From Methylobacterium sp. 17Sr1-1 (GTDB lineage Bacteria; Pseudomonadota; Alphaproteobacteria; Rhizobiales; Beijerinckiaceae): a stretch of DNA of 64,000 nucleotides. Positions 1 through 8,483 of this stretch are shown here, one piece after another. The translations under genes were made by a program, and so were the position numbers. The stretch's first letter is position 1. The number at the start of each line of letters is the position of its first letter. The stretch lies in the NCBI RefSeq assembly GCF_003173775.1, contig NZ_CP029552.1, positions 4,653,001 through 4,717,000 on the forward strand, in the 5' to 3' direction. Under the pieces are notes generated by a model, which had not been told where the DNA came from, did no database searches, and saw only the letters and a list, made by a program, of their open reading frames with translations.

Positions 1-28
1 TTGCCCCGAAACCCCTTGCCCGGCAGCC

Positions 29-772
29 TCACGCCTCATTGGAGTCGAGGTGCCGCCCTTCGCGGCCCAGATGAAGGTAGTTCGGGTTGAACTGCACCGC
101 CCGTTGCAGCGCCTCGAGCCGGTGGATGGTGAGCTCGCGGCCGCGCAGGGAGATCAGCCCGACGCTGCGCAGTTCCTGCAACGTACGGTTGACGTGCACC
201 ACCGACAGCCCGATCGTATCGGCGATCTCGGCCTGGGTCAGGGGCAGCTCGCACGTCGTACCCTGGGTGAGCCCGACGGCACGCAATCTGACGTAGAGTT
301 CGCACAGCAGGTGGCCCAGGCGCTCGAAGGCGGTGCGCTGGCCGATATTCACCGTCCATTCGCGCTGGATCGCCGCCGCCACCAGGGCTTCCCAGCACAA
401 GGCCTGCGACAGCCGGGCATGCCCGGCGGTGAGCTGGCGCATGGTCTCGGTGGGGATCTCGGCCAGGGTCACGGCGGTGACGGTGCCGATCGAGTGATCC
501 ATCTCGCCCAGGATCGAAACGTTGTGGTCGCACAGGTCGCCCGGCAGAAGATAGGCGATGATCTGGCGGCGGCCGTCCTCGAGGGTCTTGTACCGACAGG
601 CCCATCCATCGAGGATCAGGTTCACGCCCTGCGGGAGATCCCCCTCGTGCACGATGTCGTCGCGCGAGCGAATACGGCGCGTGCGCTGGCGCGACGCCTG
701 ATCGAGCGCGTATTTGTCGTCGGAGGACAAGCTCGCGAAGTGCTCGAGCTTGCGAATGAGAAACTCAGCCAA
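29..772 (-). CDS. Crp/Fnr family transcriptional regulator
   Basis: This 247-residue protein has an N-terminal cyclic-nucleotide-binding-type sensor fold (about residues 10-125, including the G-D-L-P-Q-G turn and the segment LLPGDLCDHN) and a C-terminal winged helix (about 165-225). The recognition helix region reads TQAEIADTIGLSVVHVNRTL, which is typical of the family. No N-terminal cysteine cluster is visible, so it is not an Fe-S Fnr of the classical type. The frame begins with a TTG codon preceded by a G-rich stretch (GGTGGGG), and no ATG lies near that position. It reads towards the left edge of the window. The effector and regulon cannot be read from the sequence. The family call is confident; the specific role is unknown. 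Confidence 0.9.
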   Translation of the reverse strand: MAEFLIRKLEHFASLSSDDKYALDQASRQRTRRIRSRDDIVHEGDLPQGVNLILDGWACRYKTLEDGRRQIIAYLLPGDLCDHNVSILGEMDHSIGTVTAVTLAEIPTETMRQLTAGHARLSQALCWEALVAAAIQREWTVNIGQRTAFERLGHLLCELYVRLRAVGLTQGTTCELPLTQAEIADTIGLSVVHVNRTLQELRSVGLISLRGRELTIHRLEALQRAVQFNPNYLHLGREGRHLDSNEA

Positions 773-1112
773 AGCACCCCACCACCGCGCCTGATGCCTG
801 AACTAACACATTTATGTCCACCATTTTCTAACAAAAGTTAATACCGACATTGAGACCGAACTATTTTTTACTAATTGGTACCGCCCTTCCCCAATCGTCG
901 GCGACCTCTACACCCAATGGAGTGGCCGGCGACGTCGCTGCCGGTTCCCGCCCGGACCGGGACGGTATTGCGATCCGGGCCGATGCGCAGAGTGTTGCGG
1001 TCTCACAACATCAGGGTCGGAAGTGGAAGCTCGGCCACAGAGCGGGGATTGTGATCCGCGGCCGGATGGGCAGTTTTGGCGGCGAGGGCGGCTCCTGAAG
1101 CGCGAGGCTGCG
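773..1112. other. Intergenic region upstream of the Crp/Fnr gene
   Basis: About 340 bases without a convincing gene. The part nearest the Crp/Fnr start (about 795-885) is strikingly AT-rich for this genome and probably carries the promoter of that gene, although no confident -35/-10 pair can be assigned. The rest is ordinary GC-rich sequence. Confidence 0.4.
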
Positions 1113-1403
1113 ATGATGTCACGGGCGATGCACGATCGACCCGGCGGGCCGGTTCCCGCCATCCTGGCCCCGGTCCGGCAGACCGGCGATGCGGGCTGCA
1201 CGGCCGCGTCCTTGGCGTCATTTCTGTCCCCCGGCCTGCACGCCGCGTTCGACGGCTGCCTGGCCGAGGCGCTGCCGGCGGATCTCGCCGACCTCCTGGG
1301 ACGGCTCGACCGTGCCGGAGGCGCACAGAAGCCGGGATCCCCGCGCGACCGCGATGCGGCCGCGCGCGGCCCCCGCACTCCCGATTCCTTCAAGCGTTCG
1401 TAG
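1113..1403 (+). CDS. NepR-like small protein (putative anti-sigma factor)
   Basis: A 96-residue protein starting at a double ATG with GAGG five bases upstream. Residues of about 45-75 read as a NepR-type core: a short helix containing L-H-A-A-F-D, then LAEALPADLADLLGRLD, which matches the NepR pattern of L-R-x-x-Y-D followed by E-P-x-P-D-x-x-x-D-L-L-x-x-L. In the general stress response of alphaproteobacteria NepR binds the ECF sigma factor EcfG until phosphorylated PhyR displaces it. No phyR or ecfG gene is present nearby, so this would be an orphan paralogue. The flanks are Gly/Arg/Ala-rich and probably disordered. The family assignment is by eye on a short motif. The next small gene starts 7 bases downstream and may be co-transcribed. 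Confidence 0.5.
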   Translation: MMSRAMHDRPGGPVPAILAPVRQTGDAGCTAASLASFLSPGLHAAFDGCLAEALPADLADLLGRLDRAGGAQKPGSPRDRDAAARGPRTPDSFKRS

Positions 1404-1410
1404 AGTCACC

Positions 1411-1686
1411 ATGAGCGAAATCGCCGCCGAAACCACCCGCGTCGTCGCCTTCCCGCAGGCCGTGGCCGCGGCCCCCGTCGACGAGAACACCGCCTCGATG
1501 ATCGAGGTGCTGCAGGAGCAGCTGCGCCTCGCCCGCGAGGGCAAGCTGCGCTCCGTCGCGGTGGTGTCGGTCTCCTCCGACGGCGGGGCGGTCGGCACGC
1601 AATGGTCCTGCACCCATGGCGACATCACCAGCCTGATCGGCAAGCTGACGGTGCTGACCCACGACATGATGGCCGCCCGCAAGTGA
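1411..1686 (+). CDS. Conserved small hypothetical protein (91 aa)
   Basis: This 91-residue soluble protein starts at ATG 1411, directly after the NepR-like gene. It has a short variable N-terminus with the segment VVAFPQ, then a predicted helix (about 30-48, MIEVLQEQLRLAREGKLR), then a small beta region (SVAVVSVSSDGGAVGTQW) and a C-terminal helix. Small proteins with this layout (helix, then R-x-V-A-V-V, then G-T-x-W) recur in Methylobacterium-type genomes and phage-like contexts, but I know of no assigned function. No membrane segment or metal motif is visible. It is accepted as real because codon use is normal and the frame stays open to a natural stop with no overlapping competitor. Confidence 0.65.
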   Translation: MSEIAAETTRVVAFPQAVAAAPVDENTASMIEVLQEQLRLAREGKLRSVAVVSVSSDGGAVGTQWSCTHGDITSLIGKLTVLTHDMMAARK

Positions 1687-1798
1687 GCGGCCCTGGAAGG
1701 TAGGCAGCTCGTGACGGTGACCGTCTCCCGCCGGTAGCCTCATCCGGGACGGGCTCCGCCCGTCCCGCGGGCCATCCGCGATCCGGCGGGTCGCCGCG

Positions 1799-2059
1799 TC
1801 AGCCGCGGCTGAGCCGGTGGGCGTTGGCCCGGACCTTGCGGCGATAGTCCCGCACCACCCGCTCGGCCGTGCCGCCGGTGGCGAGCGTCATCGCGGCCTC
1901 CGCCGCGGCCTCCAGCTTCTCCGTCACCATGCGCTGCGCCTCGGCCTGGGCCGCCGCGCCGCCTTGCGAGAGCTTGGCCAGCCGCAGGGCGACGACCGTC
2001 TGGGCTTCGAGCCCGAGGCGGACGGTGTCGAAGCCGAGGCGCAGCCAGGAATCGTACAT
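1799..2059 (-). CDS. Small hypothetical helical protein (phasin-like length and composition)
   Basis: An 86-residue, almost entirely helical, Ala-rich protein starting with MYDSWLRLGF. It is rich in Ala, Glu, Arg and Val, has no signal peptide or membrane span, and contains a stretch of regular amphipathic helix (about 15-60). Such short proteins with a repeated aromatic/hydrophobic N-terminus often resemble phasin-type granule proteins, but the similarity is only compositional. The longer open frame upstream of this ATG is Gly/Arg-rich and looks like noise, so the internal ATG was chosen. Function unknown. Confidence 0.55.
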   Translation of the reverse strand: MYDSWLRLGFDTVRLGLEAQTVVALRLAKLSQGGAAAQAEAQRMVTEKLEAAAEAAMTLATGGTAERVVRDYRRKVRANAHRLSRG

Positions 2060-2160
2060 CGCGAGACGTCTCCGAGAACGGGTCGTGGGTGGGAGGATCG
2101 GTCGCCCGGCGGACGAACGCCGCAACGGCCACGGTGTTTCCGTTGAGGAAGCGGGAAACC

Positions 2161-2862
2161 TCAGGGAATCGCACCCTGCGGCAGCACGAGGCCGCCGGGT
2201 GTCCGCCCGGGGGCGCCGTCGGGGGCCGCGGCCTTCTCGCGCTTCGGCTTCGCCGCCCGCGCCGGGGGCGCCTTGGGAGCCGCCTTCGTCTCGGCGGCCG
2301 GATCGGCCCCCTCGGCTTGGGGACCATCCGGCTTCGGGGCGTCCGCCTTCTCGGGTCTCGCCTTCGGACCGCCCTTGCGGGCGGTGGGGACGGGCTTCGG
2401 CGCCTTCGGCTCCGCCACCTTCGGGGCGTCGCCGCAGGCCTGGAAAGCGAGCTCGGCCAGGACCTGGCCGCCGTCGTCGGCGAGGATGCGCAGGGTCGGC
2501 GGCAGGGTGTCCGGGCTGCCGGTCCACTGGATCGTCGCGCCGTTCTGCGCCTCCAGGGCGGCCGGCGAGGGCCCGCGGCGCAGGCCCGACAGGTCGGGGC
2601 CGTAGGCGGTCGCGAGCCTGTTGCGGATCACCACCTGCAGCACCTGCACGGTCTCGGGCGAGAGCGGCCGCAGCGGGTTGCTCCAGGTCATGGTGCCCTG
2701 CCGGGTGACGAACAGTCGAAACCCCTTGGGGCCCGCGAACTCGGCCACCTGCGGCGCCGGGCAGGCCGGCGCGGCGTCACCGGGCGCGGCACGGGCGGGA
2801 AGGCTCAGAGGGACGACCGAGAAGGCGGCCAGAAGGACGACCTGCACCGCGGCACGCGTCAC
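2161..2862 (-). CDS. Exported hypothetical protein with low-complexity C-terminus
   Basis: A 233-residue protein with a clear signal peptide (hydrophobic core AVQVVLLAAFSVVPL, cleavage expected after ARA at about residue 25). The mature N-terminal half (about 30-145) is a compact beta-rich region with two cysteines (in PACPAP and QACGD) that could form a disulphide. From about 145 it becomes a Lys/Ala/Pro-rich tail (repeats of PKAPKP and similar), probably extended and crossing or lining the periplasm. Its start codon overlaps the stop of the membrane protein gene on its 5' side (ATGA), so the two form an operon. No family recognised. Confidence 0.7.
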   Translation of the reverse strand: MTRAAVQVVLLAAFSVVPLSLPARAAPGDAAPACPAPQVAEFAGPKGFRLFVTRQGTMTWSNPLRPLSPETVQVLQVVIRNRLATAYGPDLSGLRRGPSPAALEAQNGATIQWTGSPDTLPPTLRILADDGGQVLAELAFQACGDAPKVAEPKAPKPVPTARKGGPKARPEKADAPKPDGPQAEGADPAAETKAAPKAPPARAAKPKREKAAAPDGAPGRTPGGLVLPQGAIP

Positions 2863-3233
2863 CGGGACTCTCCGTCGCGCTTGGAAGGATCGAACTTATA
2901 GCGATCGACCTCGCGGTCGCCGGGCTCGGGCAGGCCGGGCTCCGCCGGGTCGTGGTCGATGGTCATGCCGCCGCGCGGGCGAGACCTCGGCGCGTCGGGC
3001 GCCTCCAACCGCTCAGGGTCGACGCGCGACGGCGCCGGCTGGCGCGCCGCCTCCTCGAGCAGGCCGGCGAGGTCCTCGTCGAAGTCCCGAAACAGCTCGT
3101 CGCCCCGGTCCTCGAGCTCCTGCTCGTGCGGGAGCCGCAGGGGCGGACGGCGGCCGCGGCCATGCGCGAACACGAGCACCAAGCCGACGAACACCAGGGC
3201 TGCCGCAGCAGCCAGAATCACGATCATTTCCAT
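2859..3233 (-). CDS. Small single-pass membrane protein, hypothetical
   Basis: The likely start is the ATG giving MEMIVILAAAAALVF. This yields a 124-residue protein with one N-terminal transmembrane helix (about 3-22), a short basic stretch (HGRGRRPPLR) and an acidic cytoplasmic tail with helices around DELFRDFDEDLAGLLEEA. An in-frame upstream ATG would add 22 residues that look like non-coding sequence and would place charged residues before the anchor. The stop overlaps the start of the exported protein gene by 4 bases, so the pair is translationally coupled. No known domain; function unknown. Confidence 0.6.
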   Translation of the reverse strand: MEMIVILAAAAALVFVGLVLVFAHGRGRRPPLRLPHEQELEDRGDELFRDFDEDLAGLLEEAARQPAPSRVDPERLEAPDAPRSRPRGGMTIDHDPAEPGLPEPGDREVDRYKFDPSKRDGESR

Positions 3234-3341
3234 CGTGATGCCAGCCTTAGAGCATTTCCCGCGACCTGTCCGGTCGCACAGCGACGATCGCGCATGCAAG
3301 GACGGCGTCGTCCACCCGCGGCTCGGACAAGCCCTCCCTCG

Positions 3342-3539
3342 TCAGGCCGGCAGGTAGCCCGCCTCGCGCAGGCCCGCCTCGACGGCGACGAGCAGGGCGC
3401 CCTCCTCCGGCGACGGCTCGGGCTCGTCCTCGGCCTCGCGGATCGCCCGCACCTGGGCGCGCGCGCCGAGCCGCCCGACGGGCAGGGAGGTTCCGACGGA
3501 GGGGGTGGCCGCATCCAGGGCAGCTCCGATCGACATCAT
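3342..3539 (-). CDS. Small hypothetical protein (65 aa)
   Basis: A 65-residue acidic protein starting with a double Met (MMSIGAALDAATPSVG) and ending GLREAGYLPA. It contains a predicted helix with the acidic run EAEDEPEPSPEEGALLVAVEAGLREAG. No signal peptide, membrane helix or metal motif is present. It lies between the membrane protein gene and the divergent PEP carboxylase gene and is probably transcribed alone. It is accepted with moderate confidence because the composition is protein-like; no function can be proposed. Confidence 0.45.
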   Translation of the reverse strand: MMSIGAALDAATPSVGTSLPVGRLGARAQVRAIREAEDEPEPSPEEGALLVAVEAGLREAGYLPA

Positions 3540-3830
3540 GGCGCGTTGCTCCGCGAACCGGCATCCTCGGGCCGGCCAGTATGAGGCGTTGAGAAAATCT
3601 TAACCATTGCGCGGGCGTCACCGGGGACGATTCCGGCCCGGGCTGTGTCTTCGCGGCCGCAAGGGCCGCGCGGCTCCCCATCCGCGCCCGACCGCGCGGG
3701 ATCCGGGGCGCCCGCGCGGGAGAAGCGGCCTATATGCCCCGCGGAACGCTCCTTGCGTCACGCCACCCAGGCGCGAGCCCGCGCGCCGCTCGATCCGGAC
3801 GGTTGTCCGGCCACAGGACGAAGCGACCCG

Positions 3831-6686
3831 ATGGACAGGCACCAAGGTACCGACCCCGATTCCGACCGCCACGGTTCCGAGTCCCGCTCCGCCGCGACCC
3901 TCGAGGCGGACCTGCTCGGCTTGGTCGAGGAGGCCCGCCGCCAGGCCAGCCAGGACCCGTTCCGCAATCCCGTCCTGACCGTCGCGCTGGCGATCAGCCG
4001 GCTGTTCGACCGGGGCGAGATCGGCGAGGACGACCTCGCGGGCCTGTTCGTGGGCCTGCGCGCCCAGGCGCTGGAGGCCCGGGCGGCGCGGCTGCGGGCC
4101 TATCTCGGCCTCGGGTCCGAGCCGGATTCCGCTGCCGCGACCGAGGCCGTGGCGGCGGCGGCCCTCGGCGATCCGGAGATGGAGTTCGAGGCCGCCCGCA
4201 CCCGGGTCGAGCGCACGCGCTTTGCCGCCGTCTTCACCGCCCACCCGACCTTCGGCATGCCCAAGGCGGTGGCGAGGCTCCTGGCCGAGGCGGCCTCCGA
4301 GCCCGACCCGGCGGCACGTCAGGCGCCGGTCGCCGCCGCCGCCGCGCTCTCGGCCCGGGCCGACCCGGTGATCACCCTCAACGACGAGTTCGACCAGGCC
4401 CGGCACGCGGTCCAGCACGGCCGCGCCGCCCTCGACGGCCTGAACGAGGCCCTGCTGCGCGCCGCCCGCGAGCGCTGGCCGGACCAGTGGAGCGAACTCG
4501 TCCCCAAGCCCGTCGTCATCGCCTCCTGGGTCGGCTGCGACACCGACGGGCGCACCGATATCGGCTGGTGGGACACCCTCCGCTACCGGCTCGAATCGAA
4601 GCGCACCCAGCTCGACCGGGTGCTGGCGCAGCTCCCCGACGATCCGGCCGCGGAGCCCGCGCGGCGGCTCGCCGAGGAGGCGCGGGCGGCGGTGCTGCGC
4701 CAGCTCGCGGTGGCCCCGAAGCTCGGCGAGCAGCCGGCGCTCGAGGCGGTGCACCGCTTCGCCCTGGCGCTGATCATCGAGCGCGACCGGGCTCAGACCG
4801 CGGCCGGCCCCCTCCTCGCCCTGCTCGACCGGGCGGTGACGCAGGCCGCCGACGACGAGGCGCGCCTGAAGCTCTGCGTGCTGCGGGCGGGCGTCGCCGC
4901 GCACGGGCTCCAGAACGGCCTGCCGCATTTCCGGCTCAACGCCAGCCAGGTCCACAACGCCGTGCGCCGGGCGCTCGACCAGGAGGGCGACCCGACCGAC
5001 CCGGCCCAGCGCCGCTCGCACCTCGCCTCGATCAACGCGCTCCTCGACGCGGTCGCGGCGGTGCCGGTGGATTTCGGGGCGCTGGCCGCCGAGCGGGCCT
5101 CGGCCGCCCGGCTGATGATGACGATCGCCCAGATCCTCAAGCACGTCGACGGCACCCACCCGGTCCGCTTCCTGATCGCCGAGACCGAGACCGGCTACAC
5201 GCTGCTGGCCGCGCTCTGGCTCGCCCAGCATTTCGGCATCGGCGACAAGGTCGAGATCACGCCCCTGTTCGAGACCGCCTCGGCCCTGGAACAGGGCGTG
5301 CACGTGATCGAGGACGCCCTGCGCTCGCCCCACTGGCGCGCCTATCTCAAGCGCATCGGGCGCCTGGTGGTGCAGTTCGGCTACTCGGATTCGGGGCGCT
5401 ACGTCGGCCAGCTCGCCGCCACCTTCTGGATCGAGCGCCTGCGCTTCCGCATCACCGAGCTGATGGCGGCCCACGACCTCACCGACATCGAGCTCGTGAT
5501 CTTCGACACCCACGGCGAGTCGATCGGGCGGGGCGCCCATCCGACGAGCCTCGCCGACCGCCTGGCCTATCTCGCCCCCGATCACGCGCGCCGGCGCAAC
5601 CGCGAGGCCGGGATCCGCACCAGCCTCGAATCGAGCTTCCAGGGCAGCGACGGCTACCTCTTGTTCGGCACGAAGGCCCTGGCCGAGGCCACGGTCGCGC
5701 GCATCGGCGAGCACGTCTACAGCCGGCTCCAGCCGGCCCCGGACCCGATCTATGCCGAGGCCGACTTCGCCACCGAATTCTTCACCGGCGTGCGCCAGGA
5801 CATGGAGCGGCTCGTCGACGATCCGGGCTACGCGGCGTTGCTCGGCACCTTCGGGCCGAACCTGATCGACCGCACCGGCTCGCGCCCGGTCGCGCGGCAA
5901 TCCGACGGCGGCGGGCCCGTCGCCATCACCCATCCGCGCCAGATGCGGGCGATCCCCAACAACGCGATCCTGCAGCAGCTCGGCTTCCTGGCGAATTCCC
6001 TGCACGGCGTCGGGCGGGCCGCCGGCCGGGCGCCGGACGTGTTCGTCGAGATGCGCGAGCGCTCCGAGCGCTTCGCCCGCGCCTTCCGGCTGGTGCAGGA
6101 AGCCACCGCCGTCGGCGACCTCGACGTACTGCGGGCCTATATCGACACCCTCGACCCGTCCGTCTGGCTCGAGCGGGCGCGCCGCGCCACCCGGGACGGG
6201 CGGCGCGAGGAGATCGTCGCGGTCGCCGCGGCCCTCGACCGGCTCAACCTCGCGCCGCACCTGCGCCGCCTGTTCGGGCGGCTGACGCAGGACCACCTGA
6301 TGCTGCACACGGTGGCGCCCGACCTGCCCGGGATGACGCCGCGGCTGGCGCTCCTGCACGCGTTGCGCCTCGCGCTGATCCACCGGATCTGGTTCCTGGC
6401 GGTGCACATCCCGGGCTTCCGGCCGCAGAACGGCATCACCCGCGAGGCCCTGATCGAGCGCATCCTGCGCCTCGACGTCGAGAGCTGCCTGAAGCTCCTC
6501 GACGACATCTTCCCGGTGACCCCGGACCCGACGCTCGGCCTCAATTTCGGCGAGCCGGCGGGTCCGCGCGGGGTCGGCACCTACGAGGCCGAGCACCGCA
6601 CCCTGTTCGCCCCGATCCGCCGCCTGTTCGGCCTCGTGCGCGAGATCAGCGGCATGATCCAGCACGAGGTCGGGGCATTCGGGTGA
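3831..6686 (+). CDS. Phosphoenolpyruvate carboxylase family protein (divergent)
   Basis: A 951-residue protein of the length and overall organisation of phosphoenolpyruvate carboxylase, the enzyme that converts PEP and bicarbonate to oxaloacetate. Family landmarks are the histidine motif FTAHPTFG near residue 137, a glycine/aspartate loop (GCDTDGRTD, about 230), YSDSGRYVG (about 520) and TGSRPVARQ (about 685). Each departs from the canonical form: canonical enzymes have TAHPTE, GGDRDGN, SDSxKDAG and SRPxKR. The nearly invariant C-terminal QNTG is missing, because the protein ends GAFG. The internal ATG 3831 was chosen because the 62 residues before it are low-complexity. It stands alone rather than beside mtk/mcl serine-cycle genes. 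It may be an active variant or a repurposed paralogue. Confidence 0.8.
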   Translation: MDRHQGTDPDSDRHGSESRSAATLEADLLGLVEEARRQASQDPFRNPVLTVALAISRLFDRGEIGEDDLAGLFVGLRAQALEARAARLRAYLGLGSEPDSAAATEAVAAAALGDPEMEFEAARTRVERTRFAAVFTAHPTFGMPKAVARLLAEAASEPDPAARQAPVAAAAALSARADPVITLNDEFDQARHAVQHGRAALDGLNEALLRAARERWPDQWSELVPKPVVIASWVGCDTDGRTDIGWWDTLRYRLESKRTQLDRVLAQLPDDPAAEPARRLAEEARAAVLRQLAVAPKLGEQPALEAVHRFALALIIERDRAQTAAGPLLALLDRAVTQAADDEARLKLCVLRAGVAAHGLQNGLPHFRLNASQVHNAVRRALDQEGDPTDPAQRRSHLASINALLDAVAAVPVDFGALAAERASAARLMMTIAQILKHVDGTHPVRFLIAETETGYTLLAALWLAQHFGIGDKVEITPLFETASALEQGVHVIEDALRSPHWRAYLKRIGRLVVQFGYSDSGRYVGQLAATFWIERLRFRITELMAAHDLTDIELVIFDTHGESIGRGAHPTSLADRLAYLAPDHARRRNREAGIRTSLESSFQGSDGYLLFGTKALAEATVARIGEHVYSRLQPAPDPIYAEADFATEFFTGVRQDMERLVDDPGYAALLGTFGPNLIDRTGSRPVARQSDGGGPVAITHPRQMRAIPNNAILQQLGFLANSLHGVGRAAGRAPDVFVEMRERSERFARAFRLVQEATAVGDLDVLRAYIDTLDPSVWLERARRATRDGRREEIVAVAAALDRLNLAPHLRRLFGRLTQDHLMLHTVAPDLPGMTPRLALLHALRLALIHRIWFLAVHIPGFRPQNGITREALIERILRLDVESCLKLLDDIFPVTPDPTLGLNFGEPAGPRGVGTYEAEHRTLFAPIRRLFGLVREISGMIQHEVGAFG

Positions 6687-7079
6687 CGGGGCGAAGGTCC
6701 CGGCCGTCGAGGAACTTCCGACGGAAAGACGTGGCGCGGGCTTCCCCTCTCCCCGCGCGCGGCCGGACTGTCCGGGACAAGAAACGACGCGGGTCCCCCT
6801 CTCCCGTTTGGGAGAGGGGACAGGGGTGAGGGTGGCTCGGCTTCAGGAAAATCGCTGAGCCTCGAGCTGCACAGCTCGACGGTTCAGGGTCATGGCGGAA
6901 ACCGAGCCACCCTGCGCGATCTTCGATCGCCCCTACCCCTCTCCCAAACGGGAGAGGGGATCCCACGCCTCTTCTTGTGCTGAACAGCCCGCCGCCCTCT
7001 CACAGAAATCCCATGGGTCGGGCCGGTATCGCCTGCGACAGCCGGCCTCCTGCGAAGACCGGGGTCCGGCAGCCCGACG
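6687..7079. repeat. Long palindromic intergenic repeat, family 1 (copy 1)
   Basis: The 393-base gap holds a palindromic element at about 6786-6968. Each end contains a hairpin built from CCCCTCTCCC and GGGAGAGGGG with a 4-base loop (6796-6819 and about 6935-6960). The two ends are themselves in inverted orientation, with matching inner arms around GGGTGGCTCGG and CCGAGCCACCC. Closely related copies lie at about 23034-23206 and 52112-52270, with a half copy near 36000. It separates the ends of two convergent genes and could act as a two-way terminator. Confidence 0.8.
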
Positions 7080-8252
7080 TCAGGGCTTCGCCCAGATCCC
7101 GAGCTTGCCCGTCCGCGCGTGGCGCTCGGCCTCGACGAGGTCCGGCGTCGCCTCGGGCGTCGCGCGGCCGCCGCCGTTGTAGAGCACCACCTCGGAGAGG
7201 TCGTGCCCGTCGACGGTGCAGATCCAGGCGGTCTTCGCCGGGCTCGGCTGGCAGTTCACCGGACGGCCGCCCAGATAGCCCGTGAGGTCGCTCGCCTGCG
7301 CGCCCCTGGCCGCCTCGACGCCGTAGAGGCGCAGGGTCCGGCCGCCCAGCCGCAGGGTCGCGGTGTCGAGCACCTCGGCGACGCCGGCGACCGGGCCGGC
7401 GGCCTCCGGCACCAGGGCTCCGGTCTCGACCGGCTCGCGCTTCGCCTCCGGGCCCTTCGACTCCGGGATCCTCGAATCCGGCACGGGCTTCGCCTCGGCG
7501 GTTTTCCTCTCGGTCGGCTTCGTCTCCGTCGGTCTGGACTCGACCGGTTTTGTTTCGGCCGATCGGCTGCGACCAGCGCCCTGTCCGGTCCCCTGTGCAG
7601 TTCCCTGCGCGATCGCAGCCTCGCGCGCCGGCTCCCCGCCGCCGCGGAGCAGGGCGTAGCCGATGCCCAGCACCGCGAGCCCTCCGAGAACCGCGTAGAG
7701 CGGGCGGCGGGACGCGCCGCGGCCGGGCAGCGGCTGCGGCCGGGCGAGCCCGGGTTTCAGCCCCTCGCCGGGCGGGACCGGCGGCACCGGAACCGGCGCG
7801 GCGGCCGGGGCCTCCGGCTCCCGCGCCGGCGGGCGCAGGCGTGCGGAAAGCCCGCTCAGCGCATCCTGCAAGCGCGAGGCGCGGGTGGGACGGGCGGGCG
7901 GTTCGGAAGCAGCGGCGGCGGGCTTCACCACGATCCAGTCCCGCGGCGCGTCGCCTGCCGGCGGGCTCGGGGCGGCGGGCGGCTGGAACATCGTCGGATG
8001 TTGGCGGCGCAACTCGTCGACGAGGTCGCCGAGCGTCAGCGGAACGGCCTCGCCGGCGACGCTGCGGGTGCGCGGGCTCCCGTCCCGGTCGACGACCTGA
8101 TAACCCGGCGGCGCGTCGGAGCGGCGGATCGCGGATTCCACCAGGAGTTCGAGGGTGCGACGGGCCACCGCGACGGGGCGTTGCCGGTCGATCTCGGCCC
8201 GGATCAGCGCCTGCAACTGCTCACGCGAGGTCATGTCCGCATCGTGTCCCAT
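7080..8252 (-). CDS. Membrane-anchored protein with degenerate SNase-like domain
   Basis: A 390-residue protein in four parts: an N-terminal helical region (1-75) starting MGHDADMTSREQLQ, a Pro/Ala-rich linker (90-175), one transmembrane helix (about 185-202, PLYAVLGGLAVLGIGYALL), and a periplasmic Thr/Lys/Glu repeat linker (about 215-285, with repeated E-S-R-P-T-E-T-K-P-like units) leading to a C-terminal domain (about 293-390). That domain resembles staphylococcal-nuclease-like OB folds (VAEVLDTATLRLGGRTLRLYGVEA). The catalytic glutamate normally found in APE is replaced (AARG), and the calcium-binding D-G-D is D-T-A, so nuclease activity is unlikely. Two cysteines (NCQP and WICTV) could form a disulphide. 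The domain assignment is by eye. Confidence 0.7.
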   Translation of the reverse strand: MGHDADMTSREQLQALIRAEIDRQRPVAVARRTLELLVESAIRRSDAPPGYQVVDRDGSPRTRSVAGEAVPLTLGDLVDELRRQHPTMFQPPAAPSPPAGDAPRDWIVVKPAAAASEPPARPTRASRLQDALSGLSARLRPPAREPEAPAAAPVPVPPVPPGEGLKPGLARPQPLPGRGASRRPLYAVLGGLAVLGIGYALLRGGGEPAREAAIAQGTAQGTGQGAGRSRSAETKPVESRPTETKPTERKTAEAKPVPDSRIPESKGPEAKREPVETGALVPEAAGPVAGVAEVLDTATLRLGGRTLRLYGVEAARGAQASDLTGYLGGRPVNCQPSPAKTAWICTVDGHDLSEVVLYNGGGRATPEATPDLVEAERHARTGKLGIWAKP

Positions 8253-8329
8253 CGCCCCCGGCCGCGGGGTCTGCCCGAGCCGCCCGCCCCGTGGCGGGCG
8301 CTCGCCCTCTTCATCTAGGTCCCGACGGG

Positions 8330-8475
8330 CGCCCTGTCATACGATCTCCGACTGGATCGCTCCGGGCGATCCTGTCGGATCGCTTTCGCGATGCAAAGAT
8401 CGGACTCGCTCGGGCGCCGCGCGAGGTTGTGACACGATCTCCGGAAGGAATCGTCCGGAGATCGTGTCACGGGGC
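8330..8475. repeat. Palindromic repeat family 4 (copy 1) with perfect 17-bp hairpin
   Basis: An intergenic element containing CTCCGACTGGATCGC, then a GGCGATC/GATCGC palindrome. It ends in a perfect 17-base inverted repeat (8429-8445 paired with 8454-8470, loop of 8). Similar elements with the same order of parts occur at about 45040-45168 and 57131-57281. The hairpin sits just past the 3' end of the leftward gene 8484-9296 and may terminate its transcript. Confidence 0.75.
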
Positions 8476-8483
8476 GCCATCGT

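Noticed and set aside
3618..6665. A 1,015-codon open frame antisense to the PEP carboxylase-like gene
   Set aside because: It has no family words and is rich in Arg, Gly, Ala and Glu. The sense frame has clear enzyme motifs. Long antisense frames are expected at this GC content.
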